64,000 nt of DNA, from positions 12,342 to 76,341 of the forward strand of contig NZ_JARBUY010000002.1 in assembly GCF_028882255.1 (NCBI RefSeq), read 5' to 3'. This document shows positions 1-10,400 of this stretch, piece by piece. Below the pieces are notes generated by a model. That model had not been told where the DNA came from. It saw only the letters and a program-made list of their open reading frames with translations, and did no database searches. The stretch comes from Maribacter polysaccharolyticus (GTDB lineage: Bacteria > Bacteroidota > Bacteroidia > Flavobacteriales > Flavobacteriaceae). A program made the translations under genes and the position numbers. The number at the start of each line of letters is the position of its first letter. The first letter of the stretch is position 1.

Positions 1-454
1 TTTTTCATTTAGGAACAAGCTTAGGACGAGAAGTTTATCCTGAGCGGAGTCGAAGGGAGTCCTAGTAGGCCAACAAGATGAATTAAATCCCGATGTCCGT
101 TGATGTCGGGATTTTTTCATTTAGGAACAAGCTTAGGACGAGAAGTTTATCCTGAGCGGAGTCGAAGGGAGTCCTAGTAGGCCAACAAGTTGAATTAAAT
201 CCCGATGTCCGTTGATATCGGGATTTTTTCATTTAGGAACAAGCTTAGGGCGAGAAGTTTATCCTGAGCGGCGTCGAAGGGAGTCCTAGTAGGCCAACAA
301 GATGAATTAAATCCTGATGTCCGTTGATGTCGGGATTTTTTCATTTAGGAACAAGCTTAGGACGAGAAGTTTATCCTGAGCGGCGTCGAAGGGAGTCCTA
401 GTAGGCCAACAAGTTGAATTGAATCCCGATGTCTTTCGATATCGGGATTTTTTT
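1..454. repeat. Four tandem copies of a 112-bp intergenic repeat
   Basis: The same unit recurs with a period of exactly 112 bp (the anchor CATTTAGGAACAAGC falls at about 6, 118, 230 and 342). Each unit has two parts. One is an outer stem TAGGAC...GTCCTA around the core CCTGAGCGGAGTCGAAGG, which resembles the short REP-like intergenic element common in Flavobacteria. The other is a terminator-like hairpin (AAATCCCGA / TCGGGATTT plus a T run). Copies differ at a few positions: the third has GGGCGAG for GGACGAG, and the third and fourth have GCGGCGTC for GCGGAGTC. The array may extend beyond the left edge. No coding potential is seen in it. Confidence 0.9.
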
Positions 455-455
455 T
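422..455 (+). terminator. Terminator-like hairpin ending the last 112-bp repeat
   Basis: ATCCCGAT (423-430) pairs with ATCGGGAT (441-448) across a 10-nt loop and is followed by a run of T. Equivalent hairpins lie near 85-117, 197-229 and 309-341 in the other copies. They would act on transcription entering from the left of the window. Confidence 0.7.
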
Positions 456-761
456 GGATTTTTTTTCGGGAAAAACAACCGTAGTTCCTTTAATAACGTA
501 TTTTATGATGTGGTTTGTGGATTTGGGTTCCATTAGCCATGAACCGATCTTTTTTAGGTCGCAGCAGCGTCATAACGGTGTTGTGCTGTGGGGTTGCCAA
601 TCAAAGAATATCAATTGATGTAGTGACTTGGTTTCAGTAGCCGCCTTTTAATGTATGGGAATTTGGATATAGGTATGTATATGTTCCAAAGGTTGGGATA
701 AGTATTTGTGCGGTACATTAAAGTAGAAGGTGAATTTATAGTCCGGATCTTGATAGTAAGC
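456..761. other. Intergenic region without recognisable gene
   Basis: About 300 bp between the repeat array and the rimP promoter. The only long frame here is antisense and runs into the rimP start. I see no signal peptide, domain or RNA gene. Confidence 0.6.
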
Positions 762-793
762 TTGTTGTGGATTGTAAAAATGTTGTATATTTG
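762..793 (+). promoter_or_regulatory. Predicted promoter of rimP-nusA-infB
   Basis: TATATTTG at 786-793 matches the Bacteroidota -7 consensus TAnnTTTG. TTG occurs at 765-767 (18-bp gap) and 762-764 (21-bp gap) as the -33 element. Transcription would start near 799, about 60 nt before the rimP ATG. Confidence 0.65.
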
Positions 794-822
794 TGCCACT
801 GAAAGGATATTAAAGTATTCAT

Positions 823-849
823 GAGGGGACAATTTGTCCCCTCTTTTGT
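823..849 (+). promoter_or_regulatory. Perfect hairpin with T-rich tail in the rimP leader
   Basis: GAGGGGACA (823-831) pairs perfectly with TGTCCCCTC (835-843) over a 3-nt loop and is followed by TTTTGTT. It lies between the predicted transcription start and the rimP ATG, so it could be an attenuator or an RNA stability element for the translation-factor operon. The structure is plain in the sequence; its function is inferred. Confidence 0.6.
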
Positions 850-860
850 TACTGAAAATT

Positions 861-1322
861 ATGTTGAAGGATAAAGTTAAGGCCCTTTTGAGCGATGCCC
901 TGGCCCAGGACGAATCACTCTTTTTGATAGATTTCACCATGGGTGCGGATAACAGTATTCATGTGGTGTTGGATGGGGACAATGGAGTCAGTGTCCAGGA
1001 TTGCGTTAAAGTGAGTAGGGCCATTGAGCATAACCTGGATAGGGAAGAGGAAGATTTTTCCTTGACCGTAACCTCTTCGGGAGCGGCTTCCCCAATGGTG
1101 GATCCGCGCCAATACAAAAAGAATATTGGCCGTAAAATCAAAGTGCGGACCTTGGAAGAAGAGTATGAAGGTACACTTGCCGAGGCCAATGATGAGGGTA
1201 TTGAACTCGAATGGAAAGCAAGGGAACCCAAACCCATAGGAAAAGGGAAAACAACGGTTCAGAAAAAAAAGGGGATTTTATTTTCTGAAATCAAAGAAGC
1301 AAAAGTTATATTAAAATATTAA
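861..1322 (+). CDS. rimP: Ribosome maturation factor RimP
   Basis: RimP binds the 30S subunit during assembly of the small ribosomal subunit. The product is 153 residues, normal for the family. It has the two-part RimP layout: an alpha/beta N-terminal domain with CVKVSRAIEHNLD near residue 50, followed by VTSSGAASPM (the conserved V-[ST]-SPG-like region) and a C-terminal SH3-like segment. The open frame extends upstream to a TTG at 834, but that lies inside the leader hairpin; ATG 861, starting MLKDKV, is the family-like start. It is first in an operon with nusA 13 bp downstream. This gene order is typical of Bacteroidota and many other bacteria. Confidence 0.93.
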   Translation: MLKDKVKALLSDALAQDESLFLIDFTMGADNSIHVVLDGDNGVSVQDCVKVSRAIEHNLDREEEDFSLTVTSSGAASPMVDPRQYKKNIGRKIKVRTLEEEYEGTLAEANDEGIELEWKAREPKPIGKGKTTVQKKKGILFSEIKEAKVILKY

Positions 1323-1335
1323 TTGTAGTTTACTG

Positions 1336-2568
1336 ATGGAAAATATTGCGCTGATTGAATCTTTTTCGGAATTTAAGGATGATAAGTTCATTGACAGGGT
1401 TACTCTTATGGCGATCTTGGAGGATGTTTTTAGAAATGCGCTTAAGAAGAAATTCGGTTCTGATGATAATTTTGACATTATCATCAACCCGGATAAAGGG
1501 GATTTGGAGATATGGAGAAACCGGGTCGTTGTTGAAGATGGAGAGGTTGAAGAGCCCAATGAGGAGATTTCATTGTCGGAAGCGAGGAAAATCGAACCTG
1601 ATTTTGAGGTCGGTGAAGATGTTTCCGAGGAAGTGAAATTGATCGATTTGGGAAGAAGGGCGATTTTGGCCTTGCGTCAAAACCTGATATCCAAGATCCA
1701 TGAACACGACAATACGACCATTTATAAGCAGTTTAAGGATCTTGAAGGTGAAATTTACACGGCCGAGGTACACCATATCAGACATAAGGCGGTTATATTA
1801 TTGGATGATGAGGGCAATGAGATCATTTTGCCGAAAGATCGTCAGATTCCTTCTGACTTTTTTAGAAAAGGGGATAATGTAAGGGGTATTATCGAAAGTG
1901 TTGAGCTTAAGGGAAATAAGCCGACGATCATCATGTCCAGGAGTTCCCCCCGCTTTTTGGAGCAACTTTTCTTTCAGGAAATTCCGGAGGTTTTCGATGG
2001 CTTGATTACTATTAAGAAAGCCGTACGTATTCCTGGGGAAAAAGCGAAGGTTGCCGTTGATTCCTACGATGATCGAATAGATCCTGTTGGGGCTTGTGTG
2101 GGTATGAAAGGTTCCCGTATCCATGGTATCGTTCGGGAATTGGGCAATGAAAATATTGATGTTATCAACTGGACGAACAATCCACAATTGTTGGTAACTA
2201 GGGCTTTGAGCCCTGCTAGGGTTTCTTCGGTGAAACTAAACGACGAGAAAATGACTGCACAGGTTTACTTAAGGCCAGAGGAAGTGTCCAAGGCCATAGG
2301 TAGGGGCGGTCATAACATCCGATTGGCCGGGAAGCTAACGGGTTATGAAATAGATGTGTTCCGCGAAGGAGTGGAGGAAGATGTGGAATTGACCGAATTT
2401 TCGGATGAAATCGATGCTTGGATCATCGAGGAGTTCAAGAAAATCGGTATGGATACTGCAAGAAGCGTATTGGAGCAAGATGTGGACGATCTAGTAAAAA
2501 GAACGGACTTGGAAGAGGAAACGATTTCGGAAGTTGTTCGTATACTTAAAGAAGAATTAGAAGATTAG
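1336..2568 (+). CDS. nusA: Transcription termination/antitermination protein NusA
   Basis: NusA binds RNA polymerase and nascent RNA and modulates pausing, termination and antitermination. At 410 residues it matches the shorter NusA form that lacks the C-terminal acidic repeats of E. coli. Visible domains are the N-terminal RNAP-binding region (about 1-125), an S1 domain (about 130-200), KH1 with DPVGACVGMKGSRI (about 250-262) and KH2 with KAIGRGGHNIRLA (about 318-330), then an acidic tail. It sits 13 bp after rimP and 41 bp before infB. If the rimP leader hairpin acts as a terminator, NusA is a natural candidate to autoregulate the operon; that is inference. Confidence 0.97.
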   Translation: MENIALIESFSEFKDDKFIDRVTLMAILEDVFRNALKKKFGSDDNFDIIINPDKGDLEIWRNRVVVEDGEVEEPNEEISLSEARKIEPDFEVGEDVSEEVKLIDLGRRAILALRQNLISKIHEHDNTTIYKQFKDLEGEIYTAEVHHIRHKAVILLDDEGNEIILPKDRQIPSDFFRKGDNVRGIIESVELKGNKPTIIMSRSSPRFLEQLFFQEIPEVFDGLITIKKAVRIPGEKAKVAVDSYDDRIDPVGACVGMKGSRIHGIVRELGNENIDVINWTNNPQLLVTRALSPARVSSVKLNDEKMTAQVYLRPEEVSKAIGRGGHNIRLAGKLTGYEIDVFREGVEEDVELTEFSDEIDAWIIEEFKKIGMDTARSVLEQDVDDLVKRTDLEEETISEVVRILKEELED

Positions 2569-2609
2569 CTATATATTAGCGGCAGTTTTAGAATAAGGAA
2601 GTAATATTT

Positions 2610-5438
2610 ATGGCAGACAATGCAACAATTAGACTTAATAAGGTACTAAGGGAGCTCAATATCTCTTTGGACAGGGCAGTGGATTTCCTAAAGTCACAGG
2701 GTCATGAGGTTGAGGCTAGGCCCACTACAAAGATATCCGAGAAGGTACATCAAGTGCTATTGGATGAGTTCCAGACCGATATGAGCAAGAAGGTTGCCTC
2801 TAAAGAAGTCGGGGAGGAAAAAAGGAAAGAGAAGGAAGCCATAAGATTACAAGTTGAGCAAGAGCAGGAAGAGCGGCGTTTGGCTCGTGAGAAAAGGGCA
2901 GAGGCCTCTGAGCGAATCATTAAGGCCAAAGTCGAGCTTGCCGGACCTAAAACTGTAGGTAAGATAGATTTGGATCCAAAGAAAAAGAGCGGTCCCGAAA
3001 TCGTGAAAAAAACCGAGGAGGTCAAGAAAGAGGAGCCCTCGGAAATTGTACCTCCAAAAGAAGAGCCTAAAAAAGAAGAGGTCGTAAAGCAAGAACCTCA
3101 GGAAGCTCAAGAGGTAGTACAGCCAAAAGAAAAGACCGAAACGGAGTCGGTCAAGGAGGTTGCGCCACAGGCAGTTGATAAGGTTGAAAAACCAAAAACG
3201 GTGGCCCCGAAAGAAGAGAAGGCCAAAGAACCCGCCCAAGCTGTAAAAAGTGAAGAGCCCAGGAAGGAAGAAAAGATAAAAACCCAATATCAAAAACTTA
3301 GCGGTCCTAAGATAATGGGTGATAAAATCGACCTTAGCCAATTCAATAGGCCAAAGAAGAAAAAAGAAGAGCCCAAGACTTCCGGGGATGCGGACAGGAA
3401 GAAAAGAAGGAAAAGGATTGTCAGTAAGCCGGGGAGTGCCCCTGGCCGTAGTTCAGTACCAAGAAGTGGAGGTCCTGGAAACAGAAAAGGGGGTAAACGT
3501 TTTGCTACCGTAAACAAGGTGGAGCCATCTGAAGAAGATGTGCAAAAACAAGTACGGGAAACCTTGGAGAAACTCCAAGGGAAATCCAAAAAAGGAAAAG
3601 GGGCAAAATACCGTAGGGATAAAAGGGATCAGCACCGTCAACAGACCGAAAAAGATCTTGAACAACAAGAACTGGAAAGCAAAACGCTTAAAGTTACCGA
3701 GTTCGTAACGGCAAGTGAAGTGGCGACCATGATGAATGTAGGTACTACGGAAATTATTTCCGCCTGTATGTCTTTGGGTATTATGGTAACGATGAATCAA
3801 AGGTTGGATGCGGAAACCTTGTCGATAGTGGCTGATGAATTTGGTTATGAGGTTGAATTCGTAACCGCGGATATCGAGGAAAGTATCGTAGAGGCCGAGG
3901 ATGCACCCGAGGATTTAAAACCAAGGGCGCCGATAGTGACCGTTATGGGACACGTTGACCATGGTAAGACTTCTTTGTTGGATTATATTCGGGAAGAAAA
4001 CGTTATTGCAGGTGAGAGTGGGGGCATTACCCAGCATATAGGTGCTTATGGAGTGACGCTTTCTAATGGACAAAAAATCACCTTCTTGGATACTCCGGGT
4101 CACGAGGCCTTTACGGCGATGCGTGCGCGTGGTGCTCAAGTGACCGATATTGCCATTATCGTTATTGCTGCCGATGACGACATCATGCCGCAAACCAAGG
4201 AGGCCATTAGCCATGCGCAAGCAGCTGGGGTGCCCATAGTATTTGCGATAAATAAAATAGATAGGCCAACGGCCAATCCCGATAAGATCAAGGAGGGTCT
4301 TGCCCAAATGAATTTATTGGTAGAGGATTGGGGAGGTAAGATCCAATCCCAGGATATTTCGGCCAAAGCCGGGACAGGGGTAAAAGAGCTCTTGGAAAAA
4401 GTACTGCTTGAGGCGGAATTGTTGGAGTTGAAGGCGAATCCGGATAAATTGGCTTCAGGTACTGTTGTAGAGGCCTTTTTGGATAAAGGAAAAGGTTATG
4501 TTTCAACAATATTGGTCCAAGCGGGTACCCTGAAAATAGGGGATTATGTGTTGGCAGGTACTTGCAGTGGTAAGATTAAGGCCATGCAGGATGAACGAGG
4601 TAAAGATACCCATGAAGTAGGGCCTTCTTCCCCCATTTCAATACTTGGGTTGGATGGCGCCCCACAAGCGGGTGATAAGTTCAATGTGTTGGAAGATGAG
4701 CGTGAAGCAAAGCAAATCGCTACCAGAAGGTCCCAATTACAGCGGGAACAATCGGTGCGTACACAACGTCATATTACCTTGGACGAAATCGGTAGGCGTA
4801 TTGCCCTGGGCGAGTTCAAGGAATTGAATATTATCCTAAAAGGTGATGTGGATGGTTCGGTTGAAGCTTTGACCGATTCCTTCCAGAAATTATCCACTGA
4901 GGAAATCCAAGTGAATATCATACATAAAGGTGTTGGTCCTATTACCGAGTCCGACGTACTTCTTGCTTCCGCCTCCGATGCCGTTATTATCGGATTTAAC
5001 GTGAGGCCTATGGGTAATGCACGGATGGTGGCAGAAAAAGAGGAGATCGATATCCGTATGTATTCGATCATTTATGACGCCATTAATGATCTTAAGGATG
5101 CGATGGAAGGTATGCTTTCTCCGGAAATGAAGGAGGAAATTACCGGTACGGCTGAAATTCGCGAGACCTTCAAGATATCGAAGGTCGGTACCATTGCAGG
5201 TTGTATGGTGACCAATGGTAAAATATTCCGTAACTCCAATATTCGTCTTATTCGCGATGGGGTCGTAATTTATACGGGAACGTTGGCATCGTTGAAACGA
5301 TTTAAGGATGATGTTAGGGAAGTGGCCAAAGGTTATGACTGTGGATTACAGGTTAAGAACTACAATGATATCAAAGAATTGGATATCATAGAGGCCTTCC
5401 AGGAAGTAGAGGTCAAGAAGAAACTGAAGTCAAAATAA
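2610..5438 (+). CDS. infB: Translation initiation factor IF-2
   Basis: IF-2 is the GTPase that positions initiator tRNA and promotes 50S joining. The 942-residue protein has an IF2_N domain (about 5-55), a long Lys/Glu/Pro-rich linker (about 60-330), a second IF2_N-like segment ([14 protein letters not shown]) and a complete G domain: G1 GHVDHGKT (near 446-453), G3 DTPGHEAF, G4 NKID and G5 SAKAGTG. Domains II-IV complete the C terminus. The charged linker explains several long antisense frames that are not genes. It is the last gene of the operon, followed by a strong bidirectional terminator. Confidence 0.98.
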   Translation: MADNATIRLNKVLRELNISLDRAVDFLKSQGHEVEARPTTKISEKVHQVLLDEFQTDMSKKVASKEVGEEKRKEKEAIRLQVEQEQEERRLAREKRAEASERIIKAKVELAGPKTVGKIDLDPKKKSGPEIVKKTEEVKKEEPSEIVPPKEEPKKEEVVKQEPQEAQEVVQPKEKTETESVKEVAPQAVDKVEKPKTVAPKEEKAKEPAQAVKSEEPRKEEKIKTQYQKLSGPKIMGDKIDLSQFNRPKKKKEEPKTSGDADRKKRRKRIVSKPGSAPGRSSVPRSGGPGNRKGGKRFATVNKVEPSEEDVQKQVRETLEKLQGKSKKGKGAKYRRDKRDQHRQQTEKDLEQQELESKTLKVTEFVTASEVATMMNVGTTEIISACMSLGIMVTMNQRLDAETLSIVADEFGYEVEFVTADIEESIVEAEDAPEDLKPRAPIVTVMGHVDHGKTSLLDYIREENVIAGESGGITQHIGAYGVTLSNGQKITFLDTPGHEAFTAMRARGAQVTDIAIIVIAADDDIMPQTKEAISHAQAAGVPIVFAINKIDRPTANPDKIKEGLAQMNLLVEDWGGKIQSQDISAKAGTGVKELLEKVLLEAELLELKANPDKLASGTVVEAFLDKGKGYVSTILVQAGTLKIGDYVLAGTCSGKIKAMQDERGKDTHEVGPSSPISILGLDGAPQAGDKFNVLEDEREAKQIATRRSQLQREQSVRTQRHITLDEIGRRIALGEFKELNIILKGDVDGSVEALTDSFQKLSTEEIQVNIIHKGVGPITESDVLLASASDAVIIGFNVRPMGNARMVAEKEEIDIRMYSIIYDAINDLKDAMEGMLSPEMKEEITGTAEIRETFKISKVGTIAGCMVTNGKIFRNSNIRLIRDGVVIYTGTLASLKRFKDDVREVAKGYDCGLQVKNYNDIKELDIIEAFQEVEVKKKLKSK

Positions 5439-5455
5439 GCAGGTAACAACATATC

Positions 5456-5489
5456 AAAAAAAAATCGACTTGATCAAGTCGATTTTTTT
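5456..5489. terminator. Bidirectional terminator shared by infB and the SPOR gene
   Basis: TCGACTTGA/TCAAGTCGA is a perfect 18-bp palindrome (5465-5482) with an A run on the left (5456-5464) and a T run on the right (5483-5489). It therefore works on both strands. The stop codon of the minus-strand gene (TGA at 5474-5476) lies inside the stem. Confidence 0.93.
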
Positions 5490-5842
5490 GGTTTTAATAA
5501 CATCGCATCCGGATATTTTGCGCGGACCTCGATAAATTTACGTTCTGCCTCCAGCTTTGTTTTAAAACGTCCTACCCGAACCCGATAGGTCGGGGAATCA
5601 AAATCTATTTTGGAAAAAAGATCGGGGAAGTCGTTTTCCACATTTTCCTTAAGTTCTTGTGCTTCAGCATAAGATCCAAAACCTATTTGTATCTTGTAAT
5701 ATTCGTGGCTTTCATTGGATAATTTGTAAATATTCAATAATTCCCCTATCCGATGGTCTTGCTCAATTTGTATGTTGCCTTGTTGGGATAACGCAATGGT
5801 TGAAGAGAATGCCATCAGCCCTAAAATTATGAATGTCTTCAT
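5474..5842 (-). CDS. Secreted SPOR-domain protein
   Basis: A 122-residue protein with a cleavable signal peptide (MKTFIILGLMAFSSTIALSQ). It has one SPOR domain, about 45-117, with the usual pattern: YYKIQIGFGSYAEAQEL, then YRVRVGRFKTKLEAERK. SPOR domains bind peptidoglycan stripped of stem peptides, often at division sites, so a periplasmic cell-wall role is likely; the exact role is unknown. It is convergent with infB. A -7-like box (TACTTTTG read on the minus strand) lies at 5875-5882. Confidence 0.88.
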   Translation of the reverse strand: MKTFIILGLMAFSSTIALSQQGNIQIEQDHRIGELLNIYKLSNESHEYYKIQIGFGSYAEAQELKENVENDFPDLFSKIDFDSPTYRVRVGRFKTKLEAERKFIEVRAKYPDAMLLKPKKST

Positions 5843-5874
5843 TATGATATAGTTATTGTGTTTTTTTGATTTTA

Positions 5875-5882
5875 CAAAAGTA
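5875..5882 (-). promoter_or_regulatory. Possible -7 box for the SPOR gene
   Basis: On the minus strand this reads TACTTTTG, a perfect TAnnTTTG match, 33 bp before the ATG. The nearest -33 TTG is 24 bp further upstream, which is longer than usual. Confidence 0.4.
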
Positions 5883-5959
5883 AATTTTTAATGATAAAGG
5901 TAGGTGCAACCCTCTTATTTAGATTAAATATAAATTAAGATTATCAATACCTTAACATT

Positions 5960-5988
5960 TTGCAAATAAAGTCTAATCCTTATTTTTG
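5960..5988 (+). promoter_or_regulatory. Predicted promoter of the actABCDEF operon
   Basis: TTG (5960-5962), an 18-bp gap and TATTTTTG (5981-5988) match the Bacteroidota housekeeping promoter. The predicted leader before actA is about 80 nt. Confidence 0.7.
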
Positions 5989-6075
5989 CCTTCATTGCAG
6001 GTACGGTTTCTTTGAATGTGTTTTCCTTTATTATAGTAATAACCGTGCCAAAATTTCGATTGAAATATTCTATAT

Positions 6076-7407
6076 ATGAAAAAGGTAACATACCGCAATC
6101 AAATTTCTAGGGTTTTTGGTTTTAGTCTAGTAGTTTTCCTACTTTTTTCCGGTACTGTTTTTGGGCAGGATGAAGCTGCCGGGGGTGATCCGGTAAAAGG
6201 TAAGGCACTCTTTAATCAGAATTGTGCAGCATGTCATGCATTGAACAGAAAAATGACGGGGCCTGCTTTGGCCAATGTTGAATCGCGATTGAGTGAGGAT
6301 GAAGGCTTGGATCGGGAATGGATCTATGCTTGGGTAAAAAATAGTTCGGGGGTTATAAAATCCGGGGATGCCTATGCCAATAAGGTGTTCGGTGAGTATA
6401 ACCAGGCGCTGATGACTCCTTTCCCTACATTGTCGAATACCGATATTGATGATATTTTGGCTTATACGGCTGCACCGCCACCGGCACCGGTGGTTGCTGA
6501 AACTGCCGTGGCAGAGGAGGTAAGCGGGGCGTCGTCCGGCATATCCAATGAGTTGATTTTAGGGGCGCTTGTGATTATTTTTGGGCTTTTGGTCATGATG
6601 TTGGTGTTGGTGCAAAGGACCTTAAAGCGAATTGCCGTTGCCAATGGTTTGGATTTGGAACGGGAAAAGGCGGAAAAAGGCCTGCCTTTATGGAAAGCAT
6701 TTGCCCAGAATCAGTTCTTGGTTTTGGTTACCGTGGTGTTGCTGTTGCTGTCAGGGGCATATTTTGCTTATGGTTGGTTGATGCAGGTAGGTATAGATCA
6801 AGGGTATATGCCTATACAAGAGATTCATTATTCCCATAAGATACATGCGGGTGACAATAAAATAGATTGTAAGTATTGTCATTCATCGGCCCGTACTTCT
6901 AAGCATTCGGGAATACCTTCCTTGAATGTGTGTATGAATTGCCACAAATCTATTTACGAATACAAGGGTAATGCCGAAGGGCCTTCCAAAGAGGATTTGG
7001 CCAACGGGTATACGAACGAATTCTATACGGGTGAAATCAAGAAATTATACAAGGCTGTTGGTTGGGATGAAGAGAACCAAAGCTATACGGGCGAAAGTAA
7101 ACCTGTAGAGTGGGTGCGGATTCATAATCTGCCCGACTTGGTTTACTTCAACCATTCACAGCACGTTTCGGTAGCGGGAATTGAGTGCCAGACCTGTCAT
7201 GGTCCCGTGGAGGAAATGGAGATCATGTACCAATACGCCCCGCTGACCATGGGATGGTGTATCAACTGTCATAGGGAGACCAATGTAAAGGTTGAGGACA
7301 ATGAATATTATGCGAAAATACATGAAGAGCTTTCCAAGAAATATGGGGTCGAGGAGCTTACTGCTGCCCAAATGGGTGGTTTGGAATGTGGAAAATGTCA
7401 TTATTAA
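6076..7407 (+). CDS. actA: Alternative complex III subunit ActA, six-haem cytochrome c
   Basis: This is the multihaem electron-transfer subunit of ACIII, the menaquinol:cytochrome c oxidoreductase that replaces the bc1 complex. The 443-residue protein has a signal sequence (1-30), an N-terminal monohaem domain with CAACH (50-54), membrane segments near 160-185 and 215-240, then a periplasmic domain with five CxxCH motifs: CKYCH (265), CMNCH (286), CQTCH (371), CINCH (395) and CGKCH (438). Well-studied ActA proteins are described as pentahaem, so the N-terminal cytochrome domain is an added sixth site. It is the first gene of the act operon, 30 bp before actB. Confidence 0.93.
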   Translation: MKKVTYRNQISRVFGFSLVVFLLFSGTVFGQDEAAGGDPVKGKALFNQNCAACHALNRKMTGPALANVESRLSEDEGLDREWIYAWVKNSSGVIKSGDAYANKVFGEYNQALMTPFPTLSNTDIDDILAYTAAPPPAPVVAETAVAEEVSGASSGISNELILGALVIIFGLLVMMLVLVQRTLKRIAVANGLDLEREKAEKGLPLWKAFAQNQFLVLVTVVLLLLSGAYFAYGWLMQVGIDQGYMPIQEIHYSHKIHAGDNKIDCKYCHSSARTSKHSGIPSLNVCMNCHKSIYEYKGNAEGPSKEDLANGYTNEFYTGEIKKLYKAVGWDEENQSYTGESKPVEWVRIHNLPDLVYFNHSQHVSVAGIECQTCHGPVEEMEIMYQYAPLTMGWCINCHRETNVKVEDNEYYAKIHEELSKKYGVEELTAAQMGGLECGKCHY

Positions 7408-7437
7408 TAAAATAAAGTAGCTAATTACAGATATAGT

Positions 7438-10400
7438 ATGGCATCAAACAAAAAATATTGGAAAAGCGAAGCGGAGTTAAATCCAAACGATTCCATTGTT
7501 GAGGCGCTAAGACAAAACGAGTTTGTCGAGGAAATTCCTGTTGATGAATTTTTAGGGGACAAAGAGAATTTGTCTTCGACAAGTACCAATAGAAGGGATT
7601 TTTTAAAGTATGTCGGTTTTAGTACCGCTGCGGCATCCTTGGCAGCTTGTGAAGGTCCGGTAAAAAAATCCATTCCGTATGTCGTTCAGCCGGAAAGGAT
7701 CATACCTGGGGTGGCGAACTATTATGCCACGACCATCGCGAATGGTTTTGACTTTGCAAGTATCTTGGTAAAAACCCGGGAGGGTAGGCCGATCAAAATA
7801 GAGAACAATACGGATGCGAAGGTCAATGGGGGTGCAAATGCCCGGGTCCAAGGGTCGGTATTGTCGCTATATGATAGTACACGTCTACAAGGACCGATGA
7901 AAGACGGGGAGCCTATAGAATGGGATTCCCTGGATGCCGATGTAAAAGCTAAATTAAATGCCTTAAAGGGTACTGGTAAGCAGATTGCTTTATTGACCCA
8001 GACTTATGCGAGTCCGTCAACTTCCAAATTGATAGCTGAATTTTCAGAAATGTACGGAGCCGTGAACCATGTGGTTTATGATGCTATTTCGGAAGATGCT
8101 GCCTTGTCGGCCTTCGAAGCCCGATATGGTGAAAGGGCTTTGGCTGATTATGATTTTGGGAAAGCGGATGTCATTGTTTCTTTCGGTGCCGATTTTCTAG
8201 GGGATTGGCAAGGAGGCGGATATGGTAGCGGGTATTCCAAAGGGCGCGTACCAAAGGATGGTAAAATGTCCAAGCATGTGCAGTTTGAGGCCAATATGTC
8301 TTTGACCGGTGCAAATGCCGATAAACGTGTGCCGTTGACCCCAATGCAACAAAAAGTGGCACTTGCCAAGTTGTACGCCAAATTAAATGGCTCTTCCGTT
8401 GGGGGTGAAATCCCAGAATATGCACAACAGGCCATTGATGGTGTTGTGGCGGAGATAGAAAAAAATAAAGGCGCTGCCGTTGTCGTTACCGGGTTGCAGG
8501 ATGTAAATGCGCAAGCCGTTGTCCTGGCGATCAACGAAAGTTTGGGAAGTAAGGCTTTTGATGCCAAGGCTCCTAAATATGTACGTCAAGGTAGTGTTGA
8601 AAGTTTGGATGCCCTTGTGGCCGATATGAAAGCCGGTCGTGTTGGTGCGTTGATCATGGATGGGGTGAACCCGATGTATACCTTGCCTAATGCTGCTGAT
8701 TTCGCCGAAGGACTTAGTAAAGTGGATCTGTCGGTTACCTTTACTGCCAATTGGAATGAAACTTGTGAAAGCGTGCCTTATGCCGCTGCTGCGAATCATT
8801 ATTTAGAGTCATGGGGCGATACACAAATTAAAAAAGGCCACTATGGTCTTATACAGCCAACGATAAAAGAACTTTTTGATACCCGACAGTTCCAAAGTGC
8901 CTTGTTGGCTTGGATGGATAGTGATAAGGGGTATTACGATTATATAAAGGAAACATGGAATACTGAGGTGTTGAGCGGTGGTGACTGGAACCAGGCCCTG
9001 CATGATGGGGTATATGTTCCGGTTGCGGATACGATCGATGATAGTGGGGAGACCGATGTCTCTGTAGTGGATGTTTCATCAGCAGTCAATAGTCTTTCCA
9101 AATCCGTTAGTGGCGGAGGTTTGGAACTTACTTTGTATTCCAAGGTAGGTATGGGTGATGGGCAACAGGCCGGAAACCCATGGTTGCAGGAATTTCCCGA
9201 TCCGATATCCAGGGTGTCCTGGGACAATTATGTAACGGTTTCCAAAGCGGATGCCGCAAACTTGGGATTGATCAATGAGCATGCCGCCAACGGAGGATTG
9301 GATGGTAGTTATGCCAAGTTGACCGTGAATGGGGTGACCTTGGATGGTGTTCCTGTTTTGATTCAGCCAGGTCAGGCTCCCGGGTCTATAGGTTTGTCTT
9401 TTGGTTATGGCCGTACGGTGGGTATGAAAGAGGAGATGAAAACCGGTGTCAATGCTTATCCCTTATATCAAGGATTCAACAATGTACAGTCAGTGACCCT
9501 TGAAAAGTCAGCTGGTATGCATGAGTTCGCATGTATCCAATTGCACAATACCCTTATGGGTAGGGGCGATATAATAAAAGAAACCACTTTGGAGATCTTT
9601 AATACAAAAGATCACGCTGAGTGGAATGAAGTTCCGATGGTCTCATTGAACCATCAAGAGGTAGAAGCTACGTCCGTGGATTTATGGGATAGCTTTGATC
9701 GTTCAATAGGACACCATTTCAACCTGTCCATCGATCTAAATGCCTGTACGGGTTGTGGGGCTTGTGTAGTGGCTTGTAGTGCAGAGAACAATGTTCCGGT
9801 CGTAGGTAAGGAAGAGGTAAGACGTTCCAGGGATATGCATTGGTTGCGTATCGATAGGTATTATTCTTCTGAAGATACTTTCGAGGCCGATAACACCAAA
9901 AAGGAAGAATTCGATGGTTTGTCCGGAGAAAAAGGATCTTTGGGCGGCTTTGGGGAATTGGAAGGTCCTGCTGCGAATCCACAAGTGGCTTTTCAGCCTG
10001 TAATGTGTCAACATTGCAACCATGCGCCTTGTGAAACCGTTTGTCCGGTTGCTGCGACATCCCATGGACGTCAGGGGCAAAACCAAATGGCATACAACAG
10101 ATGTGTGGGTACAAGATATTGTGCGAACAACTGTCCGTATAAAGTTCGTAGGTTCAACTGGTTCTTGTACAATAATAATGACGAGTTCGATTTCCATATG
10201 AACAATGATTTGGGTAAAATGGTCATCAATCCGGATGTAACTGTCCGTTCAAGAGGGGTTATTGAAAAATGCTCCATGTGTATCCAAAAAACACAAAAGA
10301 CCATCCTTGATGCCAAAAGGGATGGAAGGGTGATCAAAGACGGTGAGTTCCAGACAGCGTGTTCCATGGCTTGTGATAATGGGGCAATGGTATTCGGTGA

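Noticed and set aside
1-454. CRISPR-like regular repeats
   Set aside because: The period is 112 bp and the whole unit is repeated with no variable spacers; no cas genes follow.
611-940. Antisense frame overlapping the rimP promoter and start
   Set aside because: It covers the rimP leader hairpin and coding start and shows no domain or signal peptide.
2847-3800. Long antisense frames inside infB rich in Leu/Phe
   Set aside because: They are complements of the Lys/Glu-rich IF-2 linker and have no independent gene features.
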